Assembly (NCBI GenBank): GCA_021513715.1
Contig: CP084167.1
Span: 248,001 to 312,000 of the forward strand
Origin: Candidatus Heimdallarchaeum endolithica
Lineage (GTDB): Archaea > Asgardarchaeota > Heimdallarchaeia > Heimdallarchaeales > Heimdallarchaeaceae
Reading direction: 5' to 3'
DNA length: 64,000 nt
A program made the translations under genes and the position numbers. The notes under the pieces are model-generated. The model searched no databases and was not told the origin of the DNA. It saw only the letters and a program-made list of their open reading frames with translations. Positions 18,401-25,749 of this stretch are shown here, piece by piece. How positions within the stretch are numbered: position 1 is the stretch's first letter; every line of letters starts with the position of its first letter.

Positions 18401-19687
18401 AAGCGTCCACCAATAATTTCTCATGAAATAAGCAAAATCTGAGATATGTTTTATCTCGTAATATATGGGTTCTTCAGGAAGATCAAAATTAGAATCATTA
18501 GTTCTAATATATACTCCTAAAATATTAGTTTCATTATAATGACCCTTCTCGATGCTTTTTGAAGCATAAACAAGATAATAAGAAGAACCAAGGAAAGAAA
18601 TATCTAGAGAATATGGATAAAAGTCATTTTCAAATATTAAAGTCTTCTCGAATCTTGTAAATAATACATGTTCAGAATTATAAGATGAAACAAGAACTAA
18701 AATAGTAATTATTGATCCTTCAGAGTATCCACTGTAGTAAGCATATTCATAATCAATAAAAGTTGTATTTATCCATTTGCTTGATTGTTCAATAGAATAT
18801 TCATTCACATAATAAATATAAAAATCTACGGAAGAGTAGTCACTAAAACCAAAGGTCTCATTTTCATCAAAAGAGTAGTAAAAAACTTTACCTTCTTGGA
18901 TAGTTTGTATATAAAAATCATGGTCTAGTCCTTGAGTAATAATTGTTTCTGAATAACTATTAGGATATTCAACTACACTTGAATTGAAAATAACTCCATC
19001 TTTATTTATTCCTTGAAACAAAAGAAAAGATAAATATGAACTTTCGTTGTAGATATCGTCATAGTAATAATAGAATATTTTTTCATTCTGATAGATAAAA
19101 CCCTCAATTTTATACATAGAAACTTCAACATCATAACTTTCAGAGGACAAAACATTCCCATTAAAACTACAATTAAAACTACTTACTTCACTGGAATAGT
19201 AGGAAACGCTATATGCTGTAACTACTGTAAATTTCGATTCATCTTTAAATATATTAACCTTATAATTGGAAACTAATCCTCTTTTCGTTATTACTTTAAC
19301 GCCATGAGAACCATTGTTTATGAAATAGTAATAATAGTATAAAGTATCTCCTTTAGTAATATCATGATCTAAATAAAATAGTGCAACACCACCAGGAAAA
19401 CTCTTAGCTTTAAAAAAAGTTTCAAGATTGTTAGCGTTAGCATCAATGAGAATGGCTTTACCATTAAATATATGTATAATTTTATAATAATAATTATCAG
19501 AACGTCCAAGAAATACATGCATCTGATTATTTTCATCAAATACTGTTTCAACTATGTTTGTGTAAGTAGAATACTTTGTATACAAAATAGGAGCAGCTTG
19601 TTCATCAGCTTTTACATTGCTTATTGTCAAAAATAAAAAAGACATTATGATTAAAAGTAGGAACAGTTTTTTTCCTCTTATACTCAT
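15404..19687 (-). CDS. Giant FtsX/MacB-type ABC permease with large extracytoplasmic N-terminal domain
   Basis: This 1427-residue membrane protein has a signal peptide (KKLFLLLIIMSFLFLTISNVKADE). An extracytoplasmic region of about 400 residues, rich in Tyr/Ser/Asn, is followed by a transmembrane helix near residue 430 and another near residue 505. Two FtsX-like halves follow, each with a soluble MacB-like periplasmic-type domain and a cluster of transmembrane helices. The C-terminal block ILRKLGVRVNRIINISAFEIF is the characteristic FtsX-family loop. Family members do not necessarily move small molecules. They often transmit force to extracytoplasmic partners or extract lipids and lipoproteins. 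It is the first gene of the operon with the double ATPase. A TATA-like CATATATTTATAAA lies about 30-40 bases upstream of the ATG. Confidence 0.85.
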   Translation of the reverse strand: MSIRGKKLFLLLIIMSFLFLTISNVKADEQAAPILYTKYSTYTNIVETVFDENNQMHVFLGRSDNYYYKIIHIFNGKAILIDANANNLETFFKAKSFPGGVALFYLDHDITKGDTLYYYYYFINNGSHGVKVITKRGLVSNYKVNIFKDESKFTVVTAYSVSYYSSEVSSFNCSFNGNVLSSESYDVEVSMYKIEGFIYQNEKIFYYYYDDIYNESSYLSFLLFQGINKDGVIFNSSVVEYPNSYSETIITQGLDHDFYIQTIQEGKVFYYSFDENETFGFSDYSSVDFYIYYVNEYSIEQSSKWINTTFIDYEYAYYSGYSEGSIITILVLVSSYNSEHVLFTRFEKTLIFENDFYPYSLDISFLGSSYYLVYASKSIEKGHYNETNILGVYIRTNDSNFDLPEEPIYYEIKHISDFAYFMRNYWWTLLVIFSIIGGLYGIFHKRINKSIHKVKKFLLRPVVENVSTVRLIFINIWLFFYNTYSLVLSLWKVNKKRLIINIFGLSILAFVLINTSVLYNSEQATVLQKYFHNYDFGSNYDTSIDFTKSFIEQSESARNISLINENYTFLAAEDIMKTLKQKAPTYANLIVDYQITDSISIYTSNTTTGESTVQYFSINSSYNFVLRSLLVEGTLPKEKGEVIVSSEAAENLDLQVGEIIQFNSISDKGVFLNYDKINLTVSGIYSSIGYNTLSQLCKDNKLPFDPVRMLSYDMYSVISYNQFFLKNLENFSLGQLTLQGSIEFIYDFSSLDLETFDQLAEEYDSLTEARTHYFKFDPTGTWSISYELGYIIYSFKYDLITMRFLIYLITIPIVFIALFLLSEVNSIFASSFKQEIEILQSQGLSVGRITFIYSSMKFGESIVGTLFGLLGTFIFTPILLKVDKFLQFTNPIYLFTLKGSFVTIIVTFFALIIASLPRIIKLAKQSEKKQKEPKRFVTLIKRLRLHYFLVIIFGIAIALGGYYLVVLFSWIFEEELSSLIVIFVSLMGIGAMIAIFGVGLLIRELHNLLLIVLSKLSWKIKKSIRSFSLIEVRSDAKLFTNTFFSFLLIIAFVVPSIIVPLAIQDNFNDIAYFSSGADIYVSNWSLYNSTLKSNLTSYDEVISVANISVIESTYGELNFRFLVIDNITEFRSTIYDVPKYIIPNFNELLAQLEENDTMLVSKLFNKVFLSPDKFTFTSANETMNKEVKIGGEFTYFPIFFYGDRWLDDDVNIYYFDYFWYDFHIVLTNQTFTEIKDSLKTPALSLDRLLIKLKPNVNPIEFSEKIKRELNIDSQNAKEQADLVLFQAYPFYNVLTSMFVFMILMSIFAVAFISLSNPLKLLIQKASKNDILRKLGVRVNRIINISAFEIFVSSFIPGIIIGGFGAYGLYRFLKYIFIDFGWYSLPYKSYLFFPVIGVVVGIFGALYYIIFYFSMKVNFYKYRPRNLE

Positions 19688-19797
19688 AAAATTGATTTTC
19701 TAAAAGACATTTATAAATATATGCAAATTATTTTTTATTTATTCAAATAGAAAATTTGGGAATAGGTTTTGAATATTGAAAAATAAATAGAATTGAC

Positions 19798-20202
19798 TTA
19801 TTCTTCTACCTTCTGATTTGTTCTTTTCTCTTCCTGTTTTTTAAGTAGTTGTATCCAAAGAAGATTAAACAAATAACTTAGAGGCAAAATTGAAAAGCCA
19901 ACACTTAAGAAAAAGAAAATAGCTTGTATCCAACTCAGTAATGTACTTTCTAATGGGACATATAATGCTCCAACAAACCATGCAGGACCTGCAATCAAAC
20001 CTATCCAAAATAGATAGGGATTTTTTACCCATGATTTGTTAACTGATTTTAGTTCACTAATTAATAATTCCTCTTTTTCTTCATGAGATTGTTTTTCGGC
20101 AATCTTACTTTTACTCTTTTTGTCTTTTTCTATTTCTTTGTTTTTTGTTTTGCTTTCCTTATTTTCAGTGTTTTCATCACTTTTCTTTAAGTTGGAGTTC
20201 AT
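19798..20202 (-). CDS. Small membrane protein with charged N-terminus and two transmembrane helices
   Basis: No family is recognised. The 134-residue reading starts at the ATG at 20202. A TTG 14 codons upstream would add a short hydrophobic stretch. The first ~65 residues are almost entirely charged (Lys/Glu/Ser). Two hydrophobic helices follow (FWIGLIAGPAWFVGALYVPL and IQAIFFFLSVGFSILPLSYLF) and then a basic tail. It is divergent from the DUF2085-like gene and sits about 110 bases upstream of the giant permease gene. Confidence 0.6.
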   Translation of the reverse strand: MNSNLKKSDENTENKESKTKNKEIEKDKKSKSKIAEKQSHEEKEELLISELKSVNKSWVKNPYLFWIGLIAGPAWFVGALYVPLESTLLSWIQAIFFFLSVGFSILPLSYLFNLLWIQLLKKQEEKRTNQKVEE

Positions 20203-20282
20203 TAAAATTGAAAATAAGGTGAATAATAAAAATATATCGAACAAACAAACAATTTTATTTTTACTATAAAATAAGTTAGTTA

Positions 20283-20801
20283 ATGAAACTTCTTCCTAAA
20301 GATAAAGACGCATGGTCACATCATCCTAATTGTTCTCTTTTTGCTGATCATGTTTACACAATTAAAGGTTACAGAATCTGTAGAGGATGTACAAACTTTT
20401 ATTCAGGATTGGTTTTAGGGGTAGTTTTCTACATAATTTTTTCATTTTACAAAATTATAGATGTTCCTCTTTCTCTCTTAATTATAATTTTTACATTCAT
20501 TCCAACAACATTCTCAGTTTATTTAAAATTAAATAGAATAATTAAAGACATAGCACGTTTTTCTTTAGGTTTTTCTACTGCTTCTTCTATCTATATCATT
20601 TTTTCAGCTATCTATAATTCAATTGTTGATAGTTTATTATGGTATAGAGTGGTTATTCCAATAGCTGTAATATTCGCATTCTTTACTATTAAAAAAATAT
20701 TTACTTCAAAAAGATTTGATTACAATGCTAAAATATGTTTAAATTGCCCTCTTGAAGCCTGTGAACTTTTGACTAAAGACAATATTATTAAGCAGTCGTG
20801 A
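20283..20801 (+). CDS. DUF2085-like integral membrane protein with Cys/His motifs
   Basis: In this 172-residue membrane protein, HHPNCSLFADHVYTIKG and CRGCTNFYSG match the N-terminal Cys/His pattern of DUF2085 membrane proteins. Four hydrophobic helices follow, then a C-terminal CLNCPLEAC that could bind a metal with the N-terminal motif. Function unknown. Its TGA stop at 20799-20801 lies inside the open frame that runs into the downstream roadblock-like gene. The two are adjacent and may be co-translated. The ATG at 20283 sits three bases after an AT-rich divergent promoter region. Confidence 0.75.
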   Translation: MKLLPKDKDAWSHHPNCSLFADHVYTIKGYRICRGCTNFYSGLVLGVVFYIIFSFYKIIDVPLSLLIIIFTFIPTTFSVYLKLNRIIKDIARFSLGFSTASSIYIIFSAIYNSIVDSLLWYRVVIPIAVIFAFFTIKKIFTSKRFDYNAKICLNCPLEACELLTKDNIIKQS

Positions 20802-20898
20802 GAAGAGAAAATGGAAAATTATACCAGATGATATTTTTATTTTAGACAAAAGTGGGATTCCTTACTACAGCAAATGTTTTGGTGGAAAGACTTGCAAA
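20800..20898 (+). other. Coding-looking open frame upstream of the annotated ATG of the roadblock-like gene
   Basis: The frame of the downstream gene stays open from 20773 through 20898. From 20800 it reads as a charged stretch followed by IPDDIFILDKSGIPYYSKCF, a beta-strand pair typical of the start of roadblock/longin-like domains. No ATG, GTG or TTG occurs in frame in this stretch. The only nearby ATG (20811) is in another frame and stops after six codons. The true start may be an unusual codon (ATT/ATA), a +1 shift from the upstream gene, or hidden by a sequence error. Confidence 0.55.
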
Positions 20899-21288
20899 AT
20901 GAGACCTGATCATACTCTTCAAACTGGCTTTTTAGCTGCTCTATATGCTTATTCCAAAGAAAGTTTTGGACAACAGGAAATAAGAGAAGTAATTTTCACT
21001 GACTTAAAATTATTTTTTAAGACAGATGAGGAAAGAGGATTAATCATAGTTTTTACAGCTCCATTAGAAGAAGATAGAAACAAACTTTCACAACAATTAG
21101 ATATTACTTATGAACAATTTATTAAGAAATATGAAGGAGAAATTGGAAGAGGTTATTCTGACCCTGAAATTTTTGAATTTTTTGATAAAGATCTCCTTGA
21201 ATTAAAAATTATCGAAAAAGAACCAATTGGAAATATAAATTTCAAAACCAAAATTTCATTTTGGAGAAAACTCTTTAGAAGAAAATAA
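20899..21288 (+). CDS. Roadblock/longin-like domain protein (N-terminus probably incomplete)
   Basis: From the first in-frame ATG the protein is 129 residues. MRPDHTLQTGFLAALYAYSKESFG is the central helix, EIREVIFTDLKLFFKTDEERGLIIVFTAP the second half of the sheet, and a charged C-terminal helix follows. This matches the small alpha/beta roadblock/LC7/longin-like domains expanded in Asgard archaea, where some are proposed to regulate small GTPases. The missing first strands are found in the open frame just upstream, so this ATG is probably not the real start. The C-terminus SFWRKLFRRK is basic and amphipathic and could touch membranes. A T-rich terminator follows the stop. Confidence 0.7.
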   Translation: MRPDHTLQTGFLAALYAYSKESFGQQEIREVIFTDLKLFFKTDEERGLIIVFTAPLEEDRNKLSQQLDITYEQFIKKYEGEIGRGYSDPEIFEFFDKDLLELKIIEKEPIGNINFKTKISFWRKLFRRK

Positions 21289-21293
21289 AAATC

Positions 21294-21309
21294 TTTTTTT
21301 TCTCTTTTT
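21294..21309 (+). terminator. Putative poly-T terminator after the roadblock-like gene
   Basis: A run of thymines broken by one C begins five bases after the stop codon at 21288. A second T-rich run follows at about 21315. This fits the archaeal poly-T termination signal; composition only. Confidence 0.35.
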
Positions 21310-21372
21310 ACTAATTTTTTGCTTGTTATAGACCCTATCATTAGTGTTTCTGAAAATTCGCTCTTTTTTGTC

Positions 21373-21461
21373 TAGTATATAAACATTTTCTAAGAACAGT
21401 TTACTTGCTCAGAAAAGAACTGTTTAATCTAACTGATTATTACTACCAAAAACAATTGTTT
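21373..21461 (+). promoter_or_regulatory. Promoter region of the epimerase gene with TATA box and two inverted repeats
   Basis: A TATA-like AGTATATAAAC lies near 21374-21384. Downstream are an inverted repeat AACAGTT (21395-21401) / AACTGTT (21418-21424) and the perfect 12-bp palindrome AAACAATTGTTT (21450-21461), which ends 10 bases before the ATG. Their placement around the expected transcription start suggests operator sites or a leader hairpin. No matching regulator is identified. Confidence 0.4.
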
Positions 21462-21471
21462 ATTGGGAAAA

Positions 21472-22539
21472 ATGAAAGTATTACTAACAGGGTCATTTGG
21501 TAATGTTGGGAAAAATGCTTTACTAGAACTCGTAGAAAAAGGGTATAAAGTTAGAGCTTTTGATATAAAAACTCAGAGAAATGTTGAAGTTGAAAGAAGA
21601 GTGTTTAGACAGCTTAAAAAAGAAGAAAAAGGTTTTGAAGTAATATGGGGTGACATCAGAGATAAAAAAATCGTAGAAAGAATAGTTCAAGGGGTTGACG
21701 TTATTGTTCATCTTGCAGCCATTATTCCTCCACTAGCTTATGAGAAACCTGATTTTGCTTTTTCTGTAAATGTTTTAGGATCAAAATCATTAATTGAATG
21801 CGCAGAAAAAGAACAAAAAAAGAACAATAAAGAGATACAATTCATTTATGCTTCTTCTATTGCTGTACATGGAAATAGAATGAAATACTCTCCACCTACA
21901 AAAGTTACAGACCCTTTAAAACCATTAAATTATGATAACTATGCAGCCCATAAAATAACAGTTGAAAATATTTTACGAGAAAGCAAGTTGAATTGGACAA
22001 TATTACGTTTTGGTGTAGTAACGCCTTTTGAGATTTCCTATAAGATTCCACCAATAATGTTTGAAATTCCTTTATCACAAAGAATTGAAGTCGTAGACAC
22101 TAGAGATGTTGGATTAGCATGTGCTAATGCAGTAAGAAACAAAGAAGCAATAGGTAAAATTTTCTTCATTGGAGGCGGAGATGGGAATAGGATGCTTCAG
22201 TGTGAATACATTAGAGGAATGCTTGGTGCTATGGGAATAGGAATGCTTCCTGAAGAAGCCTTCAAACCTATCAATTCTGAAGAAGATTATTATCATTGTG
22301 ATTGGATGGATACTGAAGAAGCACAAAGAGTTCTAAAGTTTCAGAGATTTAATTTTGAAGATTTCCTGAGAGAATTTAAGAGAAAAAGGATGCTTATAAG
22401 AACAATTATTATCCTATTTAGGCCAATAACGAGAGCAGTATTACTAAGTAAATCTCCTTATTATAATAAAGACAAAACGCTTAAACAACTTAAAACTAGG
22501 AAAAAAGTCAAAGATCAAAAAGTTACTGTTCCTTCATAA
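21472..22539 (+). CDS. NAD(P)-dependent epimerase/dehydratase (extended SDR family)
   Basis: This 355-residue extended short-chain dehydrogenase/reductase carries the N-terminal cofactor motif TGSFGNVG (a variant of TGxxGxxG), VDVIVHLAAIIPP, YASSIAVHG with the catalytic serine, and NYAAHK as the YxxxK active site. These indicate action on a nucleotide-linked or similar sugar substrate, but the reaction is not fixed by sequence. The C-terminal 60 residues are basic and hydrophobic (RTIIILFRPITRAVLL) and may associate with membrane. A TTG at 21463 would add three residues; the ATG at 21472 is preferred. The promoter region contains palindromes described separately. Confidence 0.87.
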   Translation: MKVLLTGSFGNVGKNALLELVEKGYKVRAFDIKTQRNVEVERRVFRQLKKEEKGFEVIWGDIRDKKIVERIVQGVDVIVHLAAIIPPLAYEKPDFAFSVNVLGSKSLIECAEKEQKKNNKEIQFIYASSIAVHGNRMKYSPPTKVTDPLKPLNYDNYAAHKITVENILRESKLNWTILRFGVVTPFEISYKIPPIMFEIPLSQRIEVVDTRDVGLACANAVRNKEAIGKIFFIGGGDGNRMLQCEYIRGMLGAMGIGMLPEEAFKPINSEEDYYHCDWMDTEEAQRVLKFQRFNFEDFLREFKRKRMLIRTIIILFRPITRAVLLSKSPYYNKDKTLKQLKTRKKVKDQKVTVPS

Positions 22540-22629
22540 AATCTTCTTTTTCTTTATTTTTCTACTTATCAAAATATGTTCTTTCCTGAAAAATATTTAC
22601 ATTCAAAAACAAAGGAAGCCTATTTCTAG

Positions 22630-22640
22630 TTAAATATATA
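22630..22640 (+). promoter_or_regulatory. TATA box deciding the start of the small membrane protein gene
   Basis: TTAAATATATA ends one base before the first in-frame ATG at 22642. An archaeal transcript from this element would start about 25 bases downstream. That excludes the first ATG and points to the in-frame ATG at 22666, giving a leaderless or nearly leaderless message. Confidence 0.45.
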
Positions 22641-22665
22641 AATGTTTAAACACATAATATTATTC

Positions 22666-23265
22666 ATGTTACGTTCAAACTCTTTTTACAGAAAGTTTTT
22701 GGATATTTCAGTCTATATTTTTCTAATAGGAGCTTTCGTAATATATATGCAAAAGTGTAATACAGGATTTTCTGATTTAATCCTTATGTTAGGAGGAATT
22801 TTTCTAGTCACATCCATAGTTTTTTCAGTAGTTGGAATTAAGCTAACTAAAGGTAGTGCTAAAGTTATTACTGTAATATTTGAAAGTTTGTACATTACCC
22901 TTAGTGTTGGAGGAGCTTTTTTACTAGTTTACTTACCGATTTCAATAATTTCATTAATGACAGGACATGCAACAATAGCAACATACATTATTTTCTATAC
23001 AGTAATGGTATTGTATCCTACAATTCACTTATTAAACACAATAAACATAATCGCTAAAGAGCATAACCTGTCATTGTTTGAATATATAAGGTATTTATTT
23101 AGCAAAAATAAGAAAGAATACAAAGAAAGAACATTATTACAAAATAGTCAAAGAATTAACTATCTTTATGAGAATTTAGAAAAATTAAAAGCAAATTATC
23201 AAAAAAGAGTGAGCAGAGTTTTAACAGTAGAAGATATTCTTTCTGGAAACAATAAAAATAACTAA
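22666..23265 (+). CDS. Four-transmembrane protein of unknown function
   Basis: No family is recognised. From the ATG at 22666 the product is 199 residues. It has four hydrophobic helices in the first two-thirds and a charged, probably cytoplasmic C-terminal third with the amphipathic helix INYLYENLEKLKANYQKRVSRVLT. An in-frame ATG at 22642 would add eight residues but overlaps the TATA box. The gene is convergent with the next membrane protein and their stop codons overlap by four bases. The pair may be transcribed into one another. Confidence 0.6.
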   Translation: MLRSNSFYRKFLDISVYIFLIGAFVIYMQKCNTGFSDLILMLGGIFLVTSIVFSVVGIKLTKGSAKVITVIFESLYITLSVGGAFLLVYLPISIISLMTGHATIATYIIFYTVMVLYPTIHLLNTINIIAKEHNLSLFEYIRYLFSKNKKEYKERTLLQNSQRINYLYENLEKLKANYQKRVSRVLTVEDILSGNNKNN

Positions 23266-23705
23266 AATTGTTCTTCTTTCGATTTTTTGTCTTTTCTCAC
23301 TCTTATCAGAAATACAGTTAGTGAACTTATCTGAAGAATAACAGTTATTGCAAGAGTTCCCCATTTAATTAAATCAGTAACAGGAAAATTCACTTTTCCG
23401 AAAAACATTAAGAAAACAGCTATAGGTAAATAGAAAATAGCAATAACTAAAATAGGAATTCCAAACAGTGTATAGAGAATCTCGTTTCCCCAATAAGAAA
23501 TAGATAAACCAACTTTAGATTCAGTAAATATCTTGATTATTTTTGAGATTACATAACCAAAGACTATAGTTCCAATAAAAAGTAAAAGGGCAAACCTAAC
23601 TAAAGTTCCTCCAATAATATATAAAATTAGAAATATTATTGACAGTAGTGCGAATAAAATATAGTCTTCTATTTTTTCTTGGTTGGAACGTGGTTCTAAA
23701 GTCAT
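23262..23705 (-). CDS. Small four-transmembrane protein of unknown function
   Basis: The 147-residue protein has four hydrophobic segments and ends in a basic tail (RVRKDKKSKEEQF). The ATG is preceded by a TATA-like stretch about 30 bases upstream. Its size and topology resemble the convergent neighbour at 22666-23265, but the sequences are not obviously homologous. No function can be assigned. Confidence 0.6.
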   Translation of the reverse strand: MTLEPRSNQEKIEDYILFALLSIIFLILYIIGGTLVRFALLLFIGTIVFGYVISKIIKIFTESKVGLSISYWGNEILYTLFGIPILVIAIFYLPIAVFLMFFGKVNFPVTDLIKWGTLAITVILQISSLTVFLIRVRKDKKSKEEQF

Positions 23706-23832
23706 AATTTGATAATTGTTAAGATATTTATATTATTATTTCTCATTGGCAACCTTAATGTATGAAAAAATGTTAAAAATCAAGTTGATAAACACTTTTT
23801 CTTAATATTTATTTAAAAAAAAGAAAAGAAGA

Positions 23833-25749
23833 TCAAGAGTTCTTTTTCTTTGAATTTAAACTGAAACGAGCTGGTTTTTTCTTTTGCTTTATTGGATTTT
23901 CTACTATTTCAGGTTCCAATTCTTCAATATTAATATCCACTTTTTCTAGCCCTTGATAGGCATAATAAGTTGTATAGAGGTCTTGATATATTCCCTTCTT
24001 TTCCATCAATTCTTCATGGGTTCCTACTTCCACAAGCTTTCCATGATCAAGTACAATTATTCTGTCAGCATCTTTAATTGTCGATAACCGATGAGCAATC
24101 ACAAAAGTTGTTCTCCCCTTAAATAGTTCCATTTGTGCAGCTTGAACTAAAGATTCTGTATAAGCATCTAGTCTACTTGTTGCTTCATCTAAAACAAGTA
24201 TTCTAGGATTAGCCAACATTGTTCTTGCAATTGTGATTATTTGTTTTTGACCAGAAGATAGTCTTTTTCCCCCTTCTACTATTTTTGTATTATAACCATG
24301 TTGTAAAGCTTCTATAAATTCATCAGCATTTATTCTTTCACAGATACTACGTACTTCTTCTTCTGTAGCATCAGGTTTTCCATAAACGATATTTTCATAT
24401 ACTGTACCAGAGAATAGAAAAGGTTCTTGACTAACAAGCCCTATTGCCTGTCGTAAAGAGGATTGTGTTACTTCCTTAATGTTTTGATCACCTATACATA
24501 TCTCACCTTCTGTTACATCATAGAAACGAGGAAGTAAATAGGAAAATAGAGTAGTTTTTCCTGCTCCAGTATGTCCCACTACAGCTATTAATTCTCCTGG
24601 TTTAGCTGAAAAATTTATATTTTTTAACACATAATTTCTTTCTTTATATGCAAAACTAACATTCTTAAAATGAACACTATCATCTTCTTCTTGGAGAGGT
24701 TTTGCATCAAGAGCGTCAGAAATAGCTGGCTTAGCATCAAAAATATCTATTATTCTATCCATAGCACCAAAAGCTGATTCTAACTGTGGGAAGGACATTG
24801 CTAACATTACTATCGGAAAGAGAAACTGTTGTGATAAATTGATTGACAAATAGATATCTCCTAAACTTATTACATCTGTCGTTTTGTTCAACCACCCACT
24901 AGTATAGATTATTAATGTAAATAAAGCATAACTCAAAGCATTAATCGATGGCATAACAAACATCATAAGAAATCCGAATTGCTTTGAGTAATTATAGTGT
25001 TGTTGATTTAACTCTCTCAATTCTGTAGCTAGTTCTTCTTCTCTATTAAATGACTTGGCTACTGCTATTCCACTTAATCCCTCTGCCATCTTTCCTGAAA
25101 CATAACCAAAAGCTCTTCTTACACGTAAAACTATTTTTCTACCAAAAAAACTTAGAACTGAACTTATTCCAAAAGCTATAGGAACTGCAGCTATAGAAAT
25201 CAAAGCAATAACCCAATTTGTAACCAATAATAAAACAAAGGAACCTATAATCAATAATAACTGTGCAACTATTGAAGTAGATATTTGTATTCCTGTTGCC
25301 AATTCCCCAGTATCTGAGGTTACTCTTGCTGTTATATTTCCTGATTGTTCATTTTTGATATAAGACATGTCAGAGTAACTTAGTTTTCTATAAAGATCTG
25401 TTCTTACTTCATGAAGCATCTTTGAATTTATTTTAGTAAGAATAATTGTGGATATACTGTTAATTATCCAACCTAAAATAACTAACACAAAGAAAGAGAT
25501 GATCACAGGCATTAATATCTTCATAGTAGCATTTTCTTCTGTAGCTCTATCTATACCTGTTTTTAGAATCAAAGGAGTAACTAATGAGAATAAAGAATAA
25601 ACAATAATCAAAGAAGCTGCGAAAATAATAGACCAAATATAGTTTTTCAGATATTTCCATAAACTGCCTAATAGAACTCTAGTAGAACGTGCTCGCTTAT
25701 GTTTTTCTAATCCAAGAGCTCTTCCAGGCCCTCTATGTCCATGTCCCAT
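23833..25749 (-). CDS. ABC exporter subunit, canonical ATPase (heterodimer partner)
   Basis: This 638-residue type IV ABC exporter half has an N-terminal six-helix membrane domain (about residues 30-330). The ATPase domain has Walker A GHTGAGKTT near residue 390, signature LSSGQKQ, Walker B ILVLDEATSRLD with the catalytic glutamate, and the H-loop in VIAHRLST. The C-terminal tail is basic and low complexity. It starts on the last base of the preceding exporter gene. With its partner it should form a heterodimer of the TM287/288 or BmrCD kind exporting drugs, lipids or peptides. The operon is divergent from a tandem-RHH regulator with clustered operator-like repeats between them. Confidence 0.92.
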   Translation of the reverse strand: MGHGHRGPGRALGLEKHKRARSTRVLLGSLWKYLKNYIWSIIFAASLIIVYSLFSLVTPLILKTGIDRATEENATMKILMPVIISFFVLVILGWIINSISTIILTKINSKMLHEVRTDLYRKLSYSDMSYIKNEQSGNITARVTSDTGELATGIQISTSIVAQLLLIIGSFVLLLVTNWVIALISIAAVPIAFGISSVLSFFGRKIVLRVRRAFGYVSGKMAEGLSGIAVAKSFNREEELATELRELNQQHYNYSKQFGFLMMFVMPSINALSYALFTLIIYTSGWLNKTTDVISLGDIYLSINLSQQFLFPIVMLAMSFPQLESAFGAMDRIIDIFDAKPAISDALDAKPLQEEDDSVHFKNVSFAYKERNYVLKNINFSAKPGELIAVVGHTGAGKTTLFSYLLPRFYDVTEGEICIGDQNIKEVTQSSLRQAIGLVSQEPFLFSGTVYENIVYGKPDATEEEVRSICERINADEFIEALQHGYNTKIVEGGKRLSSGQKQIITIARTMLANPRILVLDEATSRLDAYTESLVQAAQMELFKGRTTFVIAHRLSTIKDADRIIVLDHGKLVEVGTHEELMEKKGIYQDLYTTYYAYQGLEKVDINIEELEPEIVENPIKQKKKPARFSLNSKKKNS

